A stretch of 64,000 nucleotides of DNA, taken from the NCBI GenBank assembly GCA_910576125.1, contig CAJTHM010000011.1:124001-188000 (forward strand), given 5' to 3'. Below, in pieces: positions 16,127 through 26,047 of the stretch. The position numbers were made by a program, and so were the translations under genes. How positions within the stretch are numbered: the stretch's first letter is position 1; every line of letters begins with the position of its first letter. A model generated the notes under the pieces. It had not been told where the DNA came from, searched no databases, and was given only the letters and a program-made list of their open reading frames with translations. Origin of the DNA: Lachnospiraceae bacterium (GTDB taxonomy: Bacteria; Bacillota; Clostridia; Lachnospirales; Lachnospiraceae).

Positions 16127-17761
16127 TCAGCCTTGCTGCGCGATGGGAGTGGGCAGAATCCTGCACTCCACTCCCCCCGCTTCAAGGGTGGCCTGGAACC
16201 GGATAGCTTCAGGCCGGGTCAGGCCGGACAGAGGCTCCAGTTCATAATCCCTTGAAACAGGCTTGGCGGTCCGAAGGGATTCTTTTACCTGCTCTGGCGT
16301 CATTCCCCGCAGCTCGGCCAACAGTTTGGGCAGAAAAGAATTCTTATCCGGCTTCCCCGCGACCCAGATGGCAAACCGCGTGGTGAGCATGGCCCGCTTG
16401 GGCCGGCCAGCCTCGTCCATCCAGATCCGGACCCAGAGACGGAAAAGCTCTATCTCAATACTGCCATCCTCCAGCTGCCGAACCTGGTCAGGATAATAGC
16501 GGAAATACTGCTCCAAAGTGCAGCTGTGGAGGAAGAAATTGGGAAGAAACGGGGCCACGTCAAAGGCATATTGTTCCATTTCCCTGTCCACCCAGCCCGC
16601 ATTGGTCAGATGAAGCTCTTCCCAGTGGTTCGCCAGATATTCCACCTCCACCCCCTGGATGTTCAGCATCCGGGGAAGACGGTTCTCCAGCTGCTCCACG
16701 AACGCCTGCTTGCGGCCAGGGCCCTTCCAGTAGTCTTTAAGGGCCGCGTTGTAGTTGGAGACCAGCTCGGCGGACGGCGGGAAAATGAACGGGATATCCG
16801 GGTGGTCGGGACAGCGGAAGTTTGGCATGATCCGATGCACCTCCAGTTTCCGGCCGCCCGGCAGGGGAATCTCCCACAGGCAGCAATCCCCATGGACAAT
16901 ATCAACCAGTTCCGTCTCCTTGTGGCATACGGGGCATATGCCGCGATCCCCGTCGAACCAGAGACTCACAGTGTAGGTTCCCGGCTCCCGGTCATAGCCC
17001 TCCCGCAGCGAAGCATAGGTATGGAACTGGTATCTGCCGCCCATATATCCGGCGAAGCTCTCCAGGGTGACTTCCTGGGGCACAGGCCGGGCCGGAGCCT
17101 GCTTCTCCTGAAAGGCCCTGATGTACCTGGGCGGGAACCGGTAGTCCTCCGCCCCCAGCAGCCTTGCCCACTCCTCCAGATACCAGGCCCAGTATTTCAT
17201 CTCCCGCACCGCCCGCTTGCCCGGATCGCCCCCGGAACCTGCGTCCCGCCAGGCCATGGCGGCGTTTTTCGCGGCGTCCCAGTCGTAGGGATCCAGATCG
17301 GCGTCAGTGGCATCGGCACACCAGGGTTCCAGCAGGGACTCGTCCTCCAGAGCCACTACCAGGGCATCCCAGGCGGCCAGAGCCGCAGCGGTGGCACTGT
17401 CGCCCTCATCCTCCACGATGATCATGAAGTCATCAATGACATCGCTCTCAGCGCTAAGGGCTTCCGCGGAAATTTTTCCGTCCAGGTAGGCCCGGGTCTG
17501 CTTCATCAGATGCTGGGGCCGCTTGTCTTCCCCATCAAAGGCGCACCAGATGCGGGACACCTTTTTGGCACAAGCCAGCGCCAGCTCCGCCCGTTTCTTC
17601 AGCGGTCCGGTGAGAGAACGGGGCGTGCCGGAATCCTGCTCCCTGGGTTCCAGCGGCCCCATGGCCTCCCACAACCTCCGGCGGCCCGGAAAGCTGAGCG
17701 CTCCGGTCTCTGCAATCTCCTTCTCCGCCAGCTCCAAAGCAGATTTTTCTGTATTTTCCAT
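16127..17761 (-). CDS. Imm5-domain protein with a C-terminal zinc-ribbon-like region
   Basis: 544 residues. The first ~190 resemble the Imm5 immunity family (GALSFPGRRRLWEAMGP, ALACAKKVSRIWC, AWDAAKNAAMAW style segments, ending in …YWAWYLEEWA). The remaining ~330 residues are unfamiliar, with CPVCHKE near 300 and scattered cysteines suggesting metal binding. The start MENTEKSAL has GGAG seven bases upstream and lies 22 bases after the permease gene, so it belongs to the operon. No polymorphic toxin is visible nearby. Imm5 proteins outside toxin loci have unclear roles. Confidence 0.6.
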   Translation of the reverse strand: MENTEKSALELAEKEIAETGALSFPGRRRLWEAMGPLEPREQDSGTPRSLTGPLKKRAELALACAKKVSRIWCAFDGEDKRPQHLMKQTRAYLDGKISAEALSAESDVIDDFMIIVEDEGDSATAAALAAWDALVVALEDESLLEPWCADATDADLDPYDWDAAKNAAMAWRDAGSGGDPGKRAVREMKYWAWYLEEWARLLGAEDYRFPPRYIRAFQEKQAPARPVPQEVTLESFAGYMGGRYQFHTYASLREGYDREPGTYTVSLWFDGDRGICPVCHKETELVDIVHGDCCLWEIPLPGGRKLEVHRIMPNFRCPDHPDIPFIFPPSAELVSNYNAALKDYWKGPGRKQAFVEQLENRLPRMLNIQGVEVEYLANHWEELHLTNAGWVDREMEQYAFDVAPFLPNFFLHSCTLEQYFRYYPDQVRQLEDGSIEIELFRLWVRIWMDEAGRPKRAMLTTRFAIWVAGKPDKNSFLPKLLAELRGMTPEQVKESLRTAKPVSRDYELEPLSGLTRPEAIRFQATLEAGGVECRILPTPIAQQG

Positions 17762-17783
17762 CAAAACATCTCCTTTGCCAAAC

Positions 17784-18647
17784 CTATTCACACTTTCCTC
17801 TGCGTATCCCCTCACTGAACAGGGAGAATCCCAGCACCACCCAGACGATGGACAGGCCAACGGACAGGGCGTACCAGGGCGCTGCCTGGAGGTAGCCCTG
17901 GGCGTCCGAGAGCATGTTGCCCAGGCTGGCCTCCGGGGGCTGTACGCCTATCCCCAGATAGCTCATGCCAGACTCCGCCAGGATGGCGTTGTTGAAGCCT
18001 ATCATGACAGATACCCAGAACACGGAGAAGATATTGGGCAGAATGTGGACAAAGAGGATGCGGACATCCTTAACGCCCAGCAGCCTTGCCCGCCTGATAT
18101 AGTCCGCGTCCCGCAGCTTCAGGTATTCGCTCCGCACGATGCGCACGTAGCTTGGCACGAACACTATCCCTAAGGAGATGATCACATTCTGCCTGCCGCT
18201 GCCCAGGAGACTGATGATGACCAAGGTCAGGAGGATGCTGGGGAACCCGTTGACGGCATCCGTGACCCGCATTACGATTTCATCCGCCAGGCCGCCGAAA
18301 TACCCTGTCAGCGCCCCCAGGAGGATGCCCGCAGAACCGGAAAAGAGCACTACCAGGCCGCTGATGCCGATGGTGGTGCCCAGTCCTTTCATGACCCTGG
18401 AGAAAATGTCCCGGCCGAAATTGTCCGTGCCGAAGATGTGGAGCAGGGACGGCGGATCGAACTTTTCCGATGCCGACATGGCCGTAGTGCTGTAGGGCGT
18501 CCAGAACAGCCCCAGGATGCCCAGTGCCAGGGCAAGGCCTGTCATGACCAGCCCTGCCAGAAAATACTTATTCCATGGAATCCTGTCCTTCCACGAACCC
18601 CCTTCTTCTCGTGGGGTTCTTTCCATTTCCCGGAACGTCCTGCCCAT
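17784..18647 (-). CDS. Oligopeptide ABC transporter permease, DppC type
   Basis: 287 residues with an N-terminal helix, then DNFGRDIFSRVMKGLGTTIG, the typical DppC/OppC entry to the permease domain, and the EAA loop YIRRARLLGVKDVRILFVHI-LPN. About six membrane helices. The ATG at 18647 has AAGGAGG upstream. It pairs with the DppB-type permease and is followed by the Imm5-domain gene. Confidence 0.92.
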   Translation of the reverse strand: MGRTFREMERTPREEGGSWKDRIPWNKYFLAGLVMTGLALALGILGLFWTPYSTTAMSASEKFDPPSLLHIFGTDNFGRDIFSRVMKGLGTTIGISGLVVLFSGSAGILLGALTGYFGGLADEIVMRVTDAVNGFPSILLTLVIISLLGSGRQNVIISLGIVFVPSYVRIVRSEYLKLRDADYIRRARLLGVKDVRILFVHILPNIFSVFWVSVMIGFNNAILAESGMSYLGIGVQPPEASLGNMLSDAQGYLQAAPWYALSVGLSIVWVVLGFSLFSEGIRRGKCE

Positions 18648-18731
18648 AAATGCCTCCTTACCGTCATTTCCCGCTGATCCGCAGGGCAACCGCCGCCCCC
18701 ACCCGTCTCATGCCATTTGATGACCCGGCAG

Positions 18732-19691
18732 TCACTTCCCGCTGATCCGCGGATCGATCACCCGGTACAGAATATCTACCAGGAAATACACAAAAATCAC
18801 CACAAAAGTGATATACAAAATCAAAATCTGCACCACCGGGAAATCCCTGGTGGAGATGGCGCTGATCAGGAGCCTTCCGATGCCGGGCAGACTGAACACC
18901 TGTTCGATTACGATACTGCCCGCCACGATTTCCGCCACAATCATGCCCAGAAAGGTGACCACAGGCATCATGGCGTTGCGCAGCACATGGACATACATGA
19001 CCCGCCGCTTGGTGCAGCCCTTGCTGTAGGCCGTGCGCACATAGTCCGTGCCCACTTCCGTCAGCATAGAGTTACGAAGAAATCTGGCCGTCATGGCAAT
19101 CTTCGGCAGCGCGATGGACAGCGCCGGGAACAGCAGGTATCCCAGGAAACCAGAGAAATCCTCCTGATAGCTGATATAGCCGCCGGGGGCGAAAAATTTC
19201 AGAATGATGCCGAACACGAATGTCACCAGGATGCCCAGAAAGAAAGAGGGCACCGCCATGGTGGCCTGGGTGATGACGCCTAATGCCGCGTCCAGCACAC
19301 GGCTGCCGCTCCTGACCCAGAGCACCCCCAGAGGGATGGACACCAGCACGATCAGCGCCAGCGAAACGGCCGCCAGCCACAGCGTCACAGGCAGTTTGTC
19401 CCCTATGAGCTCCGCCACCGGCATCATCTCGTTCATGTTCTTGGAGTAGCGATAGCTGACTCCCAAATCGCCCTTCAGCACCCCCGTCATCCAGTTCAGG
19501 TACCGGACTGCCGGCGGGTCGCCTAATCCCAGCTCTTCCCGAAGCTGCTCCTCCCTCTCGGGAGTGGCTTCCGTCCCCAGGATGGACATGACCACGTCCC
19601 CGGGGATGATCTGGAACGCAAGAAAAGCGGCAACGGAAACAAGGAACAATGTCATAATGAGAGTGATGGTTTTCTTACCCAGATATTTCAC
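18732..19691 (-). CDS. Oligopeptide ABC transporter permease, DppB type
   Basis: 319 residues with the DppB/OppB N-terminus (PGDVVMSILG … LREELGLGDPPAVRYLNW) and the EAA motif DYVRTAYSKGCTKRRVMYVH-VLRN. The start codon is GTG, preceded by AAGGAGG. It forms the membrane channel with the DppC-type protein. A long spacer with hairpins separates it from the binding-protein gene. Confidence 0.93.
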   Translation of the reverse strand: MKYLGKKTITLIMTLFLVSVAAFLAFQIIPGDVVMSILGTEATPEREEQLREELGLGDPPAVRYLNWMTGVLKGDLGVSYRYSKNMNEMMPVAELIGDKLPVTLWLAAVSLALIVLVSIPLGVLWVRSGSRVLDAALGVITQATMAVPSFFLGILVTFVFGIILKFFAPGGYISYQEDFSGFLGYLLFPALSIALPKIAMTARFLRNSMLTEVGTDYVRTAYSKGCTKRRVMYVHVLRNAMMPVVTFLGMIVAEIVAGSIVIEQVFSLPGIGRLLISAISTRDFPVVQILILYITFVVIFVYFLVDILYRVIDPRISGK

Positions 19692-19858
19692 GCTGCCGCC
19701 TCCTTTTCATTCCCGGGACAGGCGGGCTCCCCAAATCGGCAGATGCCACGACTGCGGATGCCCCAATTGGGGTTGCCTCTATCGAGGCTGCCCCGCCCGT
19801 CCCTTTTTTTACAAATTGTCGCCTGCGGCAGTAGCGCCGCAGCCCCAAAGCCCACACA
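19692..19858 (-). promoter_or_regulatory. Intercistronic spacer with hairpins, binding protein to permease
   Basis: The 167-base spacer contains a GC stem CTGCGGC/GCCGCAG (19823-19829 and 19836-19842) and further G/C-rich inverted segments near 19760. Such spacers after binding-protein genes often protect mRNA 3' ends or partly terminate transcription, giving more binding protein than permease. That role is inferred. Confidence 0.35.
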
Positions 19859-21553
19859 CTATTCCGTGATGTACACCGTGCTCATATCCTGCACGTACAC
19901 GGGATAAAACTTATAGCCCTCCAGCTTGCTGCTGATGGCCGTCTGGTTGGCCGGAGCCTGGATGAACACGCTGCCCGCCTGGTCACAGAGAATCTTCTGC
20001 AGCTCCTTGTAGTATCCGGCTTTCTCGTCCGGATCCAGAGCAGCCTGTGCCTTCGCGTAGATTTCATCATACTCCGCGCTCTGGAAATTGATGAAGTTCT
20101 TGCTGGATTCGGTCTGGAACCGGTTCATCAGGTATCCCGGCGTCATGTCGCAGGTCAGGGCGGTGATGGTGGCGTCGAACTGCCGTCCGTTGTACACCTC
20201 GTCCAGCCAGCTGCTGTTCTCCATGCCCTTGATGGTGGCGTTGATGCCGATCTCCTTAAGCTGCTCCACGATCACCTCGCCGGTCTGCATATGGAATTCA
20301 TAGGTGGAGACAATGGCGATCTCCATGTCGAATCCATCCGCGTAGCCCGCGTCCGCCATAAGCTCTTTGGCTTTCTCCACATTGGCCGTGGTGCCGTAGG
20401 TGTCGTTCAGGTCCACATAATACTCCTTCAGTGTAGGCAGCATGGCCGAGCTGAGCAGGGTGCCGTTGCCGCCGCCCACGAAGTCATTGATGGACTCTTT
20501 GTCCAGGGCATAAGAAATCGCCTGGCGCACCCGCACGTCGTTCAGGGGCTCCACCGCATTGTTCAGGAACAGCGCCTGCACCATGTTAGTAGGGGACGAG
20601 ATCACCTGGTGGCTGCCCTGCAGGGCCTGGGCCTGGGAATCCGTCAGGTAGGCATAGAAGTCGATGGTGCCGCCCTGGAGCTCCAACAGGGCCGTGTCGG
20701 CGCTGTTGATGATCTTGAACTCCACCTGATCCAGATAGGGCAGCCCCTCCTGCCAGTAGTCCGGGTTCTTCGCCAGGACGATTCCCTGCTGAGGCTTATA
20801 GGAGACAAAAGAAAACGGCCCGGTACCGATGGGGTCCGCCGTCTCGTCCTCTCCGCTGCCCGCGGGGATGATGGCCGCCACGAAGCTGTAAATCAGCTCC
20901 GTATTCGCGTTCTCCACTGTCACCTGAACCGTCTTTTCGTCAAGTATGTCTACGGATTTGATCGTGCTCAGCGTGGAAATCAGGGGAGTGCCATCCAGCA
21001 GTCCCGATACCCTCTCCAGAGAGTATTTCACGTCCTCAGCCGTCACGACATTGCCATTGTGGAACTTCACGTTGTCCCTCAAGGTGAACGTATAGACCAA
21101 TCCATCCTCGGAGATCGTGTAATCACTGGCTACCGCATTGATCAGATTGCCATTCTCATCGGGCTTCACCAAGCCTTCGAAAATGTTGAAGATAATTTCT
21201 TTCGTTCCTGCCGCCGTCGCTTTGTGAGGGTCAAGACTGTCGATATCCTGTTGTACTCCTACAACGATGGAGCCGCCGTACCTATCCCCGGTTTCCTGTC
21301 CGGACGCGGCGTCTTCTGCCGAACCGGATTCGCTGCCCTCCGGCTCTGTGCTCTCTCCGGAAGCGTCAGCTCCCGTGGTTTCGCCGGATTCCGCAGAGTC
21401 AGTCTGCGTGGATTCTACTGTGGACTCCTTAGAGGAATTATCCTCCGAAGACTCTCCTGTGCCGTCTGCGCATCCGCCCAGTACAGCCATTGCCAGAAGC
21501 GCCGTAACCAGAAGAACACAAAGGCTCTTCTTTCCATGAAAACATCTTTTCAT
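19859..21553 (-). CDS. Oligopeptide-binding lipoprotein (SBP_bac_5)
   Basis: 564 residues. The signal peptide ends in the lipobox VLGGC (Cys28), so it is membrane-anchored. A ~75-residue Ser/Glu/Thr-rich linker follows (SSEDNSSKES…), then a family 5 solute-binding domain (GGSIVVGVQQDIDSLDPHKA … DPIGTGPFSFVSY … NPDYWQEGLPYLD). The start MKRCFHGKK fits the lipoprotein signal and has GGAG upstream. First gene of the operon, behind a good promoter. Confidence 0.92.
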   Translation of the reverse strand: MKRCFHGKKSLCVLLVTALLAMAVLGGCADGTGESSEDNSSKESTVESTQTDSAESGETTGADASGESTEPEGSESGSAEDAASGQETGDRYGGSIVVGVQQDIDSLDPHKATAAGTKEIIFNIFEGLVKPDENGNLINAVASDYTISEDGLVYTFTLRDNVKFHNGNVVTAEDVKYSLERVSGLLDGTPLISTLSTIKSVDILDEKTVQVTVENANTELIYSFVAAIIPAGSGEDETADPIGTGPFSFVSYKPQQGIVLAKNPDYWQEGLPYLDQVEFKIINSADTALLELQGGTIDFYAYLTDSQAQALQGSHQVISSPTNMVQALFLNNAVEPLNDVRVRQAISYALDKESINDFVGGGNGTLLSSAMLPTLKEYYVDLNDTYGTTANVEKAKELMADAGYADGFDMEIAIVSTYEFHMQTGEVIVEQLKEIGINATIKGMENSSWLDEVYNGRQFDATITALTCDMTPGYLMNRFQTESSKNFINFQSAEYDEIYAKAQAALDPDEKAGYYKELQKILCDQAGSVFIQAPANQTAISSKLEGYKFYPVYVQDMSTVYITE

Positions 21554-21646
21554 TACGCTCTTCTCCTCTTCGTCGCAATGGAACGCTTTTATGTATGCTT
21601 TCCATTGGCATGATGATAAACCTCTCATTATTCGATTGTCACCCTC

Positions 21647-21674
21647 ATTTTACCATAGAACAGGGGAAAAGCAA
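21647..21674 (-). promoter_or_regulatory. Promoter of the oligopeptide transporter operon
   Basis: On the minus strand there is TTGCTT (21669-21674), a 16-base spacer and TAAAAT (21647-21652), about 90 bases upstream of the binding-protein start. Confidence 0.55.
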
Positions 21675-21761
21675 GTATTTTCTAAAATACAAAGGGATTT
21701 CTTTCATCAATCCGGGGCACTCCGCAGACCTGCCACAGGCCGGAAGCGGAACCTCCACCGT

Positions 21762-24267
21762 TTACGCATACCACTTGGCCTGTTCCCGCCAGATCCTGGC
21801 GTATTCACCCTGTTTTTCCAGCAGCTCCTCATGCCGTCCGCATTCTGCCATTTTTCCGCCCTTTATGACGATAATCTTGTCTGCGCTGCGGCAGATTCCC
21901 ACCCGGTGGGAGATGATCACCGAGGTCTTGTCCTGAATCATTTCCACGAATTTCGACAGAATATCGTACTCCACCAGCGGATCCAGGGCGCTGGTGGGCT
22001 CATCCAGGATAATGATGTCACTGTCTTTCCAAAGGCCTCTGGCGATGGCGATTTTCTGCCACTCCCCGCCGGACAGCTCCTCGCCGCCGAATTCCCTGCC
22101 TATCTGGACATCCAGTCCGCCTATCTTCTGCAGGAAATCCTTGCCCGCCACACGGCTCACCAGCTCTTCCATGGTCATTCTGTCTGTCCCGGCTTTCTTC
22201 TCTGCCCTGGCCGTCTCCTCAGCCATGCGTCTCAGGCAGCTGATGCCGATGTTTTCCCGCAGAGTGAACTGATAATGCACAAAATCCTGAAGCACTACAG
22301 AAATATGGTCGTAAAGGCTCCGGCGCCGCAGTTCCCCCGTCTTCTGCCTGTCATAGGACACATGCCCTGCCGAGGGCAGATAGGCTCCCGTGAGAATCTT
22401 GGCAAAAGTCGTCTTGCCGGAGCCGTTCTCCCCTACAATCACCACATGTTCCCCTTTCTGAATCCGGCAGGAAAGGCCTTTCAATGCGTCCCTGTCACTG
22501 CCGCTGTAGCGGAAATAAACATCCTCCACTGAGATGGCATCCTGAAAGGGCCGATACCCCCTGCTGCCGTCCTCTTCCACGGGGACAGTGAAATAGTCAT
22601 AATAATCCTCCACCACATGATAAGTCGCCACAGCGTCGAACAGCATGGCGATAAAGGTCTGCAGGCTGCTGTCATAGGCAGTGAACGCCGACAGGCAGGC
22701 GGCAAAAGCCCCCGGGGAAATCCTGCCCTGCACCAGCAGGAAAAAAGCCACCCCAATATTAAAGGCATAGCAGCAGATTTGCCGCCTTCCACCGCTGATC
22801 CTCCAGGGCCGCCAGTTGGATTTTCTCCGAAAAAGCAACCAGTTTTCCGCCAAAATAGCGCTCGCCCTGCACATTTGCCCGCTTGGAAAGAGTGCGGAAG
22901 AACACTTCCACCACTGGGGCACAGGCCAGACAGAGCCCATACAATAGAATCGCTCCGGCAAGCGCCCTTCCACTGCCGCTTTCCTCCCCCGCCAGCTCCA
23001 GAATCCGTGCCAGCAGCACCGGCGCCGCCACTGCGGTCAGTATGCCGATTGAATCCAGCACAAAACCCAGCACAAAAAACCCCGGGAACGCCCTGTAGCA
23101 ATCTGTGAAAATATGAAATTCAGTGACGTTTTTCAGGATATCCCGTTCCGTCCCCGGGTACCGGAAACTTACGTTCTCAAAGGCGATATCATAGTAGGAC
23201 AGCTTTTCCACCGTTCCCATGTCCTTTCTGGTCTCCAGTTTCAGAAAATCCATGTAATAATGAATCCCCATGGCATTGGCGAACAGCCATATCACCTGAC
23301 GGCTCCCATCGTTCAAACCACTGCCGATTCCCGCCACACCGTTCAGGGCCGCGGTAAACTGCCCCAGCGTCAGGCTGCCGCCCAACAGCCCCGCTGCCGC
23401 CATGAAGACCACGAATATCAGGTAGATCACATTCAGAAGCCTGCTGCAGATATCCAGCTTCATTACTTCCCGATTCTCCCTCAGGGCTATGTCCGCGTAT
23501 TCCGTGCTGTAATGATTCCACTTTTCCCCAAACAGCTGCGCCGCGTCGAACAGCTTCATCTCGAACATGGCATGCTTATTGGTAAGCAGGCTCTTCAAGT
23601 CGGCCATTCTGCGCCTGGCGTCCGCCCCTTCCTCCATCATGGTCATGCTGTGGCCCGCCGCGTAATACCCAAGAACCATCATGGGGATGCCGATTACGAT
23701 GATTCCCAGCCCCATCCACGGTGAGATTGCGAAAATCACGGCCATGGAAAAGAAAAGGTTGATAGTCCTCTGTATGACAAACATAGTGCTCAGGCAGCAG
23801 TTGAAGATTCCCGTCTCCGGGCTCCCGGACATTTTCTGGAAAAGCTCCTGGGTGTCCTGCTGCTCAAAGGAAGCATATTCCAGTTCGGTCAGCCGTCCGG
23901 CAATGTCCGGGGCCATCCGCTCCATGAGCTTCACGCTGGCCAGATCCATCTGGCAGGTGCCGATTCGCTGCATGGAAGTGCCCAGAGTCAGGAGCGCCAC
24001 CAGACAGATGCCCCACATGACCATGGCCTCCATGGCCTCCGCTCCCCCGGCCCCACCCCGCACATACGCGAGGGCATTGTCCACGATTCGCTGCAGCAGA
24101 AGCACCTGAAGCCCCGCAAAGGTGGCCGGTACGAGCAGGCAGACCATCGCTGCCAGTGTATTGAACGGAACATAACGGAAAACCGTTTTCAGGCAAAACA
24201 GGCAGTTTCCCGGAATGCTCTTTTTCCCTGATATGCTTTTCCTCCATAGTATCCTCATTGTTTTCAT
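21762..24267 (-). pseudogene. Collapsed pair of tandem ABC exporters
   Basis: The frame from 24267 encodes a full exporter membrane domain and the first strand of its ATPase domain (FENVSFRYPGTERDILKNV), then jumps without its Walker A into the membrane domain of a second exporter (CYRAFPGFFVLGFVLDSIGI…). That part shifts frame near 22780 after ALEDQRWKAANLL. The other frame carries the rest of the second exporter: its last helices and a complete ATPase (GENGSGKTT, LSGGEWQK, DEPTSALDP) to 21762. Two deletions thus merged two genes. The last frame could yield only a C-terminal ATPase piece. Confidence 0.75.
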
Positions 24268-24564
24268 TCCTCTCTCCAGAAAAGATTCTATATCAAAAGC
24301 AGATTCTATTATCTAAGTGCTATTATAGCAGAAGAATTGTACTGAATGTTGGGATTCCGCTGATTTCTATTATAACCCTAAGCCGACACCGTACCATGCC
24401 GCCATGCCATGATTCCCCCATACAGATATTGAATTCCAGCCATTCGATATGTATAATAAGCGTAATGGAAAGGCCGCACTGCCGGATTCGGAAAGAGGAC
24501 ATGGGCTGGACGGCAAAAACGGTTTGACAGAAACACTTACTTCTGGCCAAGGAGGACAATCATT

Positions 24565-25263
24565 ATGAATGTGGCATTAATCGTCCCTAACCAAAATGAC
24601 AGTATACAAGAGTTGCATTACTTCTTATCCCAAAAAGAAGCAGACCTTTATATCTTTCCGGAGGGTTTTTTAGATAGCAATAGCTTGCGGGCAGCAATCG
24701 ATATCATAAAGGGAAAAGAAAAATATGTGATTACAGGTTTTAAGGATTTGGATTATAACGGACAGCAAAAGGCATTGGTAATTGACGGCGGTAAAATCGT
24801 TGACGAATACACAAAATGCATTTTGACGAAAGGCGAAAAGCAAAAAGGAAAAAAGAACGGTGAAAAAATCACTTGTGTCAATACGAAATTCGGAAAAGTT
24901 GGAATCCCCATCTGCTATGAAATACATTTTCCGGAAGTGGCAAGAATCATGTGTTTAGAGAATCCGGTCTTACTAATCAACCCAATCGGAACAGGAATGT
25001 ATCATGCCTTACAGCTTGAACAATGGACTTCGTTAGCGAAAGCGCGTGCCATTGAGAACGAAGTATATGTCATGGGCTGTTCTCATTTTGCAGGGGAAAT
25101 TCCATTGGCATATATCTATGACCCATCCGGAAGATGCGTTTTCATAAGACAAAATGAATATGGGGGATTTATGGCTGAAATCGACTTAGAGAAAAGCAAA
25201 GAAAAAGCCATCGACTATTGCGATGACAGAATCCCCGGCTTATTCTATCGACTGGCAGAATAG
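24565..25263 (+). CDS. Carbon-nitrogen hydrolase (nitrilase superfamily)
   Basis: 232 residues with the catalytic triad of the superfamily: Glu33 in FPEGF, Lys84 in EYTKCILT, and Cys117 in GIPICYEIHFPE. It should hydrolyse a small amide or nitrile; the substrate is unknown. An AAGGAGG SD lies eleven bases before the ATG. The gene is clearly AT-richer than its neighbours, stands alone on the plus strand between two decayed loci, and is probably a recent arrival. Confidence 0.85.
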   Translation: MNVALIVPNQNDSIQELHYFLSQKEADLYIFPEGFLDSNSLRAAIDIIKGKEKYVITGFKDLDYNGQQKALVIDGGKIVDEYTKCILTKGEKQKGKKNGEKITCVNTKFGKVGIPICYEIHFPEVARIMCLENPVLLINPIGTGMYHALQLEQWTSLAKARAIENEVYVMGCSHFAGEIPLAYIYDPSGRCVFIRQNEYGGFMAEIDLEKSKEKAIDYCDDRIPGLFYRLAE

Positions 25264-25311
25264 TTTTCCGGTTTGTGTCCGCAATTTCCCTCGCGGAAAG
25301 ATTTTTGCAAA

Positions 25312-26030
25312 TCAGATGTATGATACAGGAATGCGCGGCAGCCGCACCACTGCCGTGAACTGGCTTTCCGTGCGCTCCACCGCCAGTTCTCCGCCGCAGG
25401 CGTGGACGATGCGCTCTATGCTGCGCAGCCCCAGCCCGTGCCCTACCTGATTGCGCATAATAGCCCGCCAAAAGCAGCAGCAGAAAAAAACAGGCGCAGT
25501 GCCACCGACAAACCATCCCTGCCGCCCCTCATGCATTCCACCGCCAATATCACAGAAAATACGCCTATGCCCACTGTCAGGCCATCCAGATACTGCCAGC
25601 CCCTCTGCATCTGACCTGATTGCCCTGGCCCGGCTCCCTGAGGTTTTTCCACGTACCAGTCCCTGCTTCTGCCGCCTGTCATTCCTCCATCAAATTGCGC
25701 TTCTAATCCAGCCCCGGTCTTTCCGTCAAACCCCCGCCTTATTATCGTCCACGCCGTCAGCCCAATCACCACAATGCTTTTGGAAATGAGAATCCCCATC
25801 AGCTGGAACACCATTTCCGCCTCCGTCCCAATGCTGCCGAAGCCTGCCGGAACCGAATAACAGCCGACGGCTGCATTTTTCATAATCAGATAGAAGATGC
25901 TGTCCGGATAAAAAGCAATCGAAAAAAAGCCCATGCCCAAAACGCCGGCTTTCGTATCATCGTATTTTCTCTGACCATACACCGCACATATAGTCAACAG
26001 CCCTGTCAGGCATAAACTGAATATCTGCAT
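25312..26030 (-). pseudogene. Sensor histidine kinase (GHKL type), deleted
   Basis: The 5' frame encodes a membrane-rich segment (MQIFSLCLTGLLTICAVYGQ …, helices to AAAFGGLLCAIR). A different frame supplies only the last ~45 residues of the kinase (GHGLGLRSIERIVHACGG-ELAVERTESQFTAVVRLP), the G2-box end of a GHKL ATPase. The dimerisation and most of the ATPase domain are gone. It begins directly after the broken response-regulator gene, as in agr/LytS-like pairs. Confidence 0.65.
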
Positions 26031-26047
26031 TCTCTTCCCATGCTCCG

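Noticed and set aside
20291-21613. Long plus-strand open frame (about 440 codons) opposite the binding-protein gene
   Set aside because: It is the complement of a clearly coding, well-conserved lipoprotein gene. It has no SD and its translation resembles no protein family.
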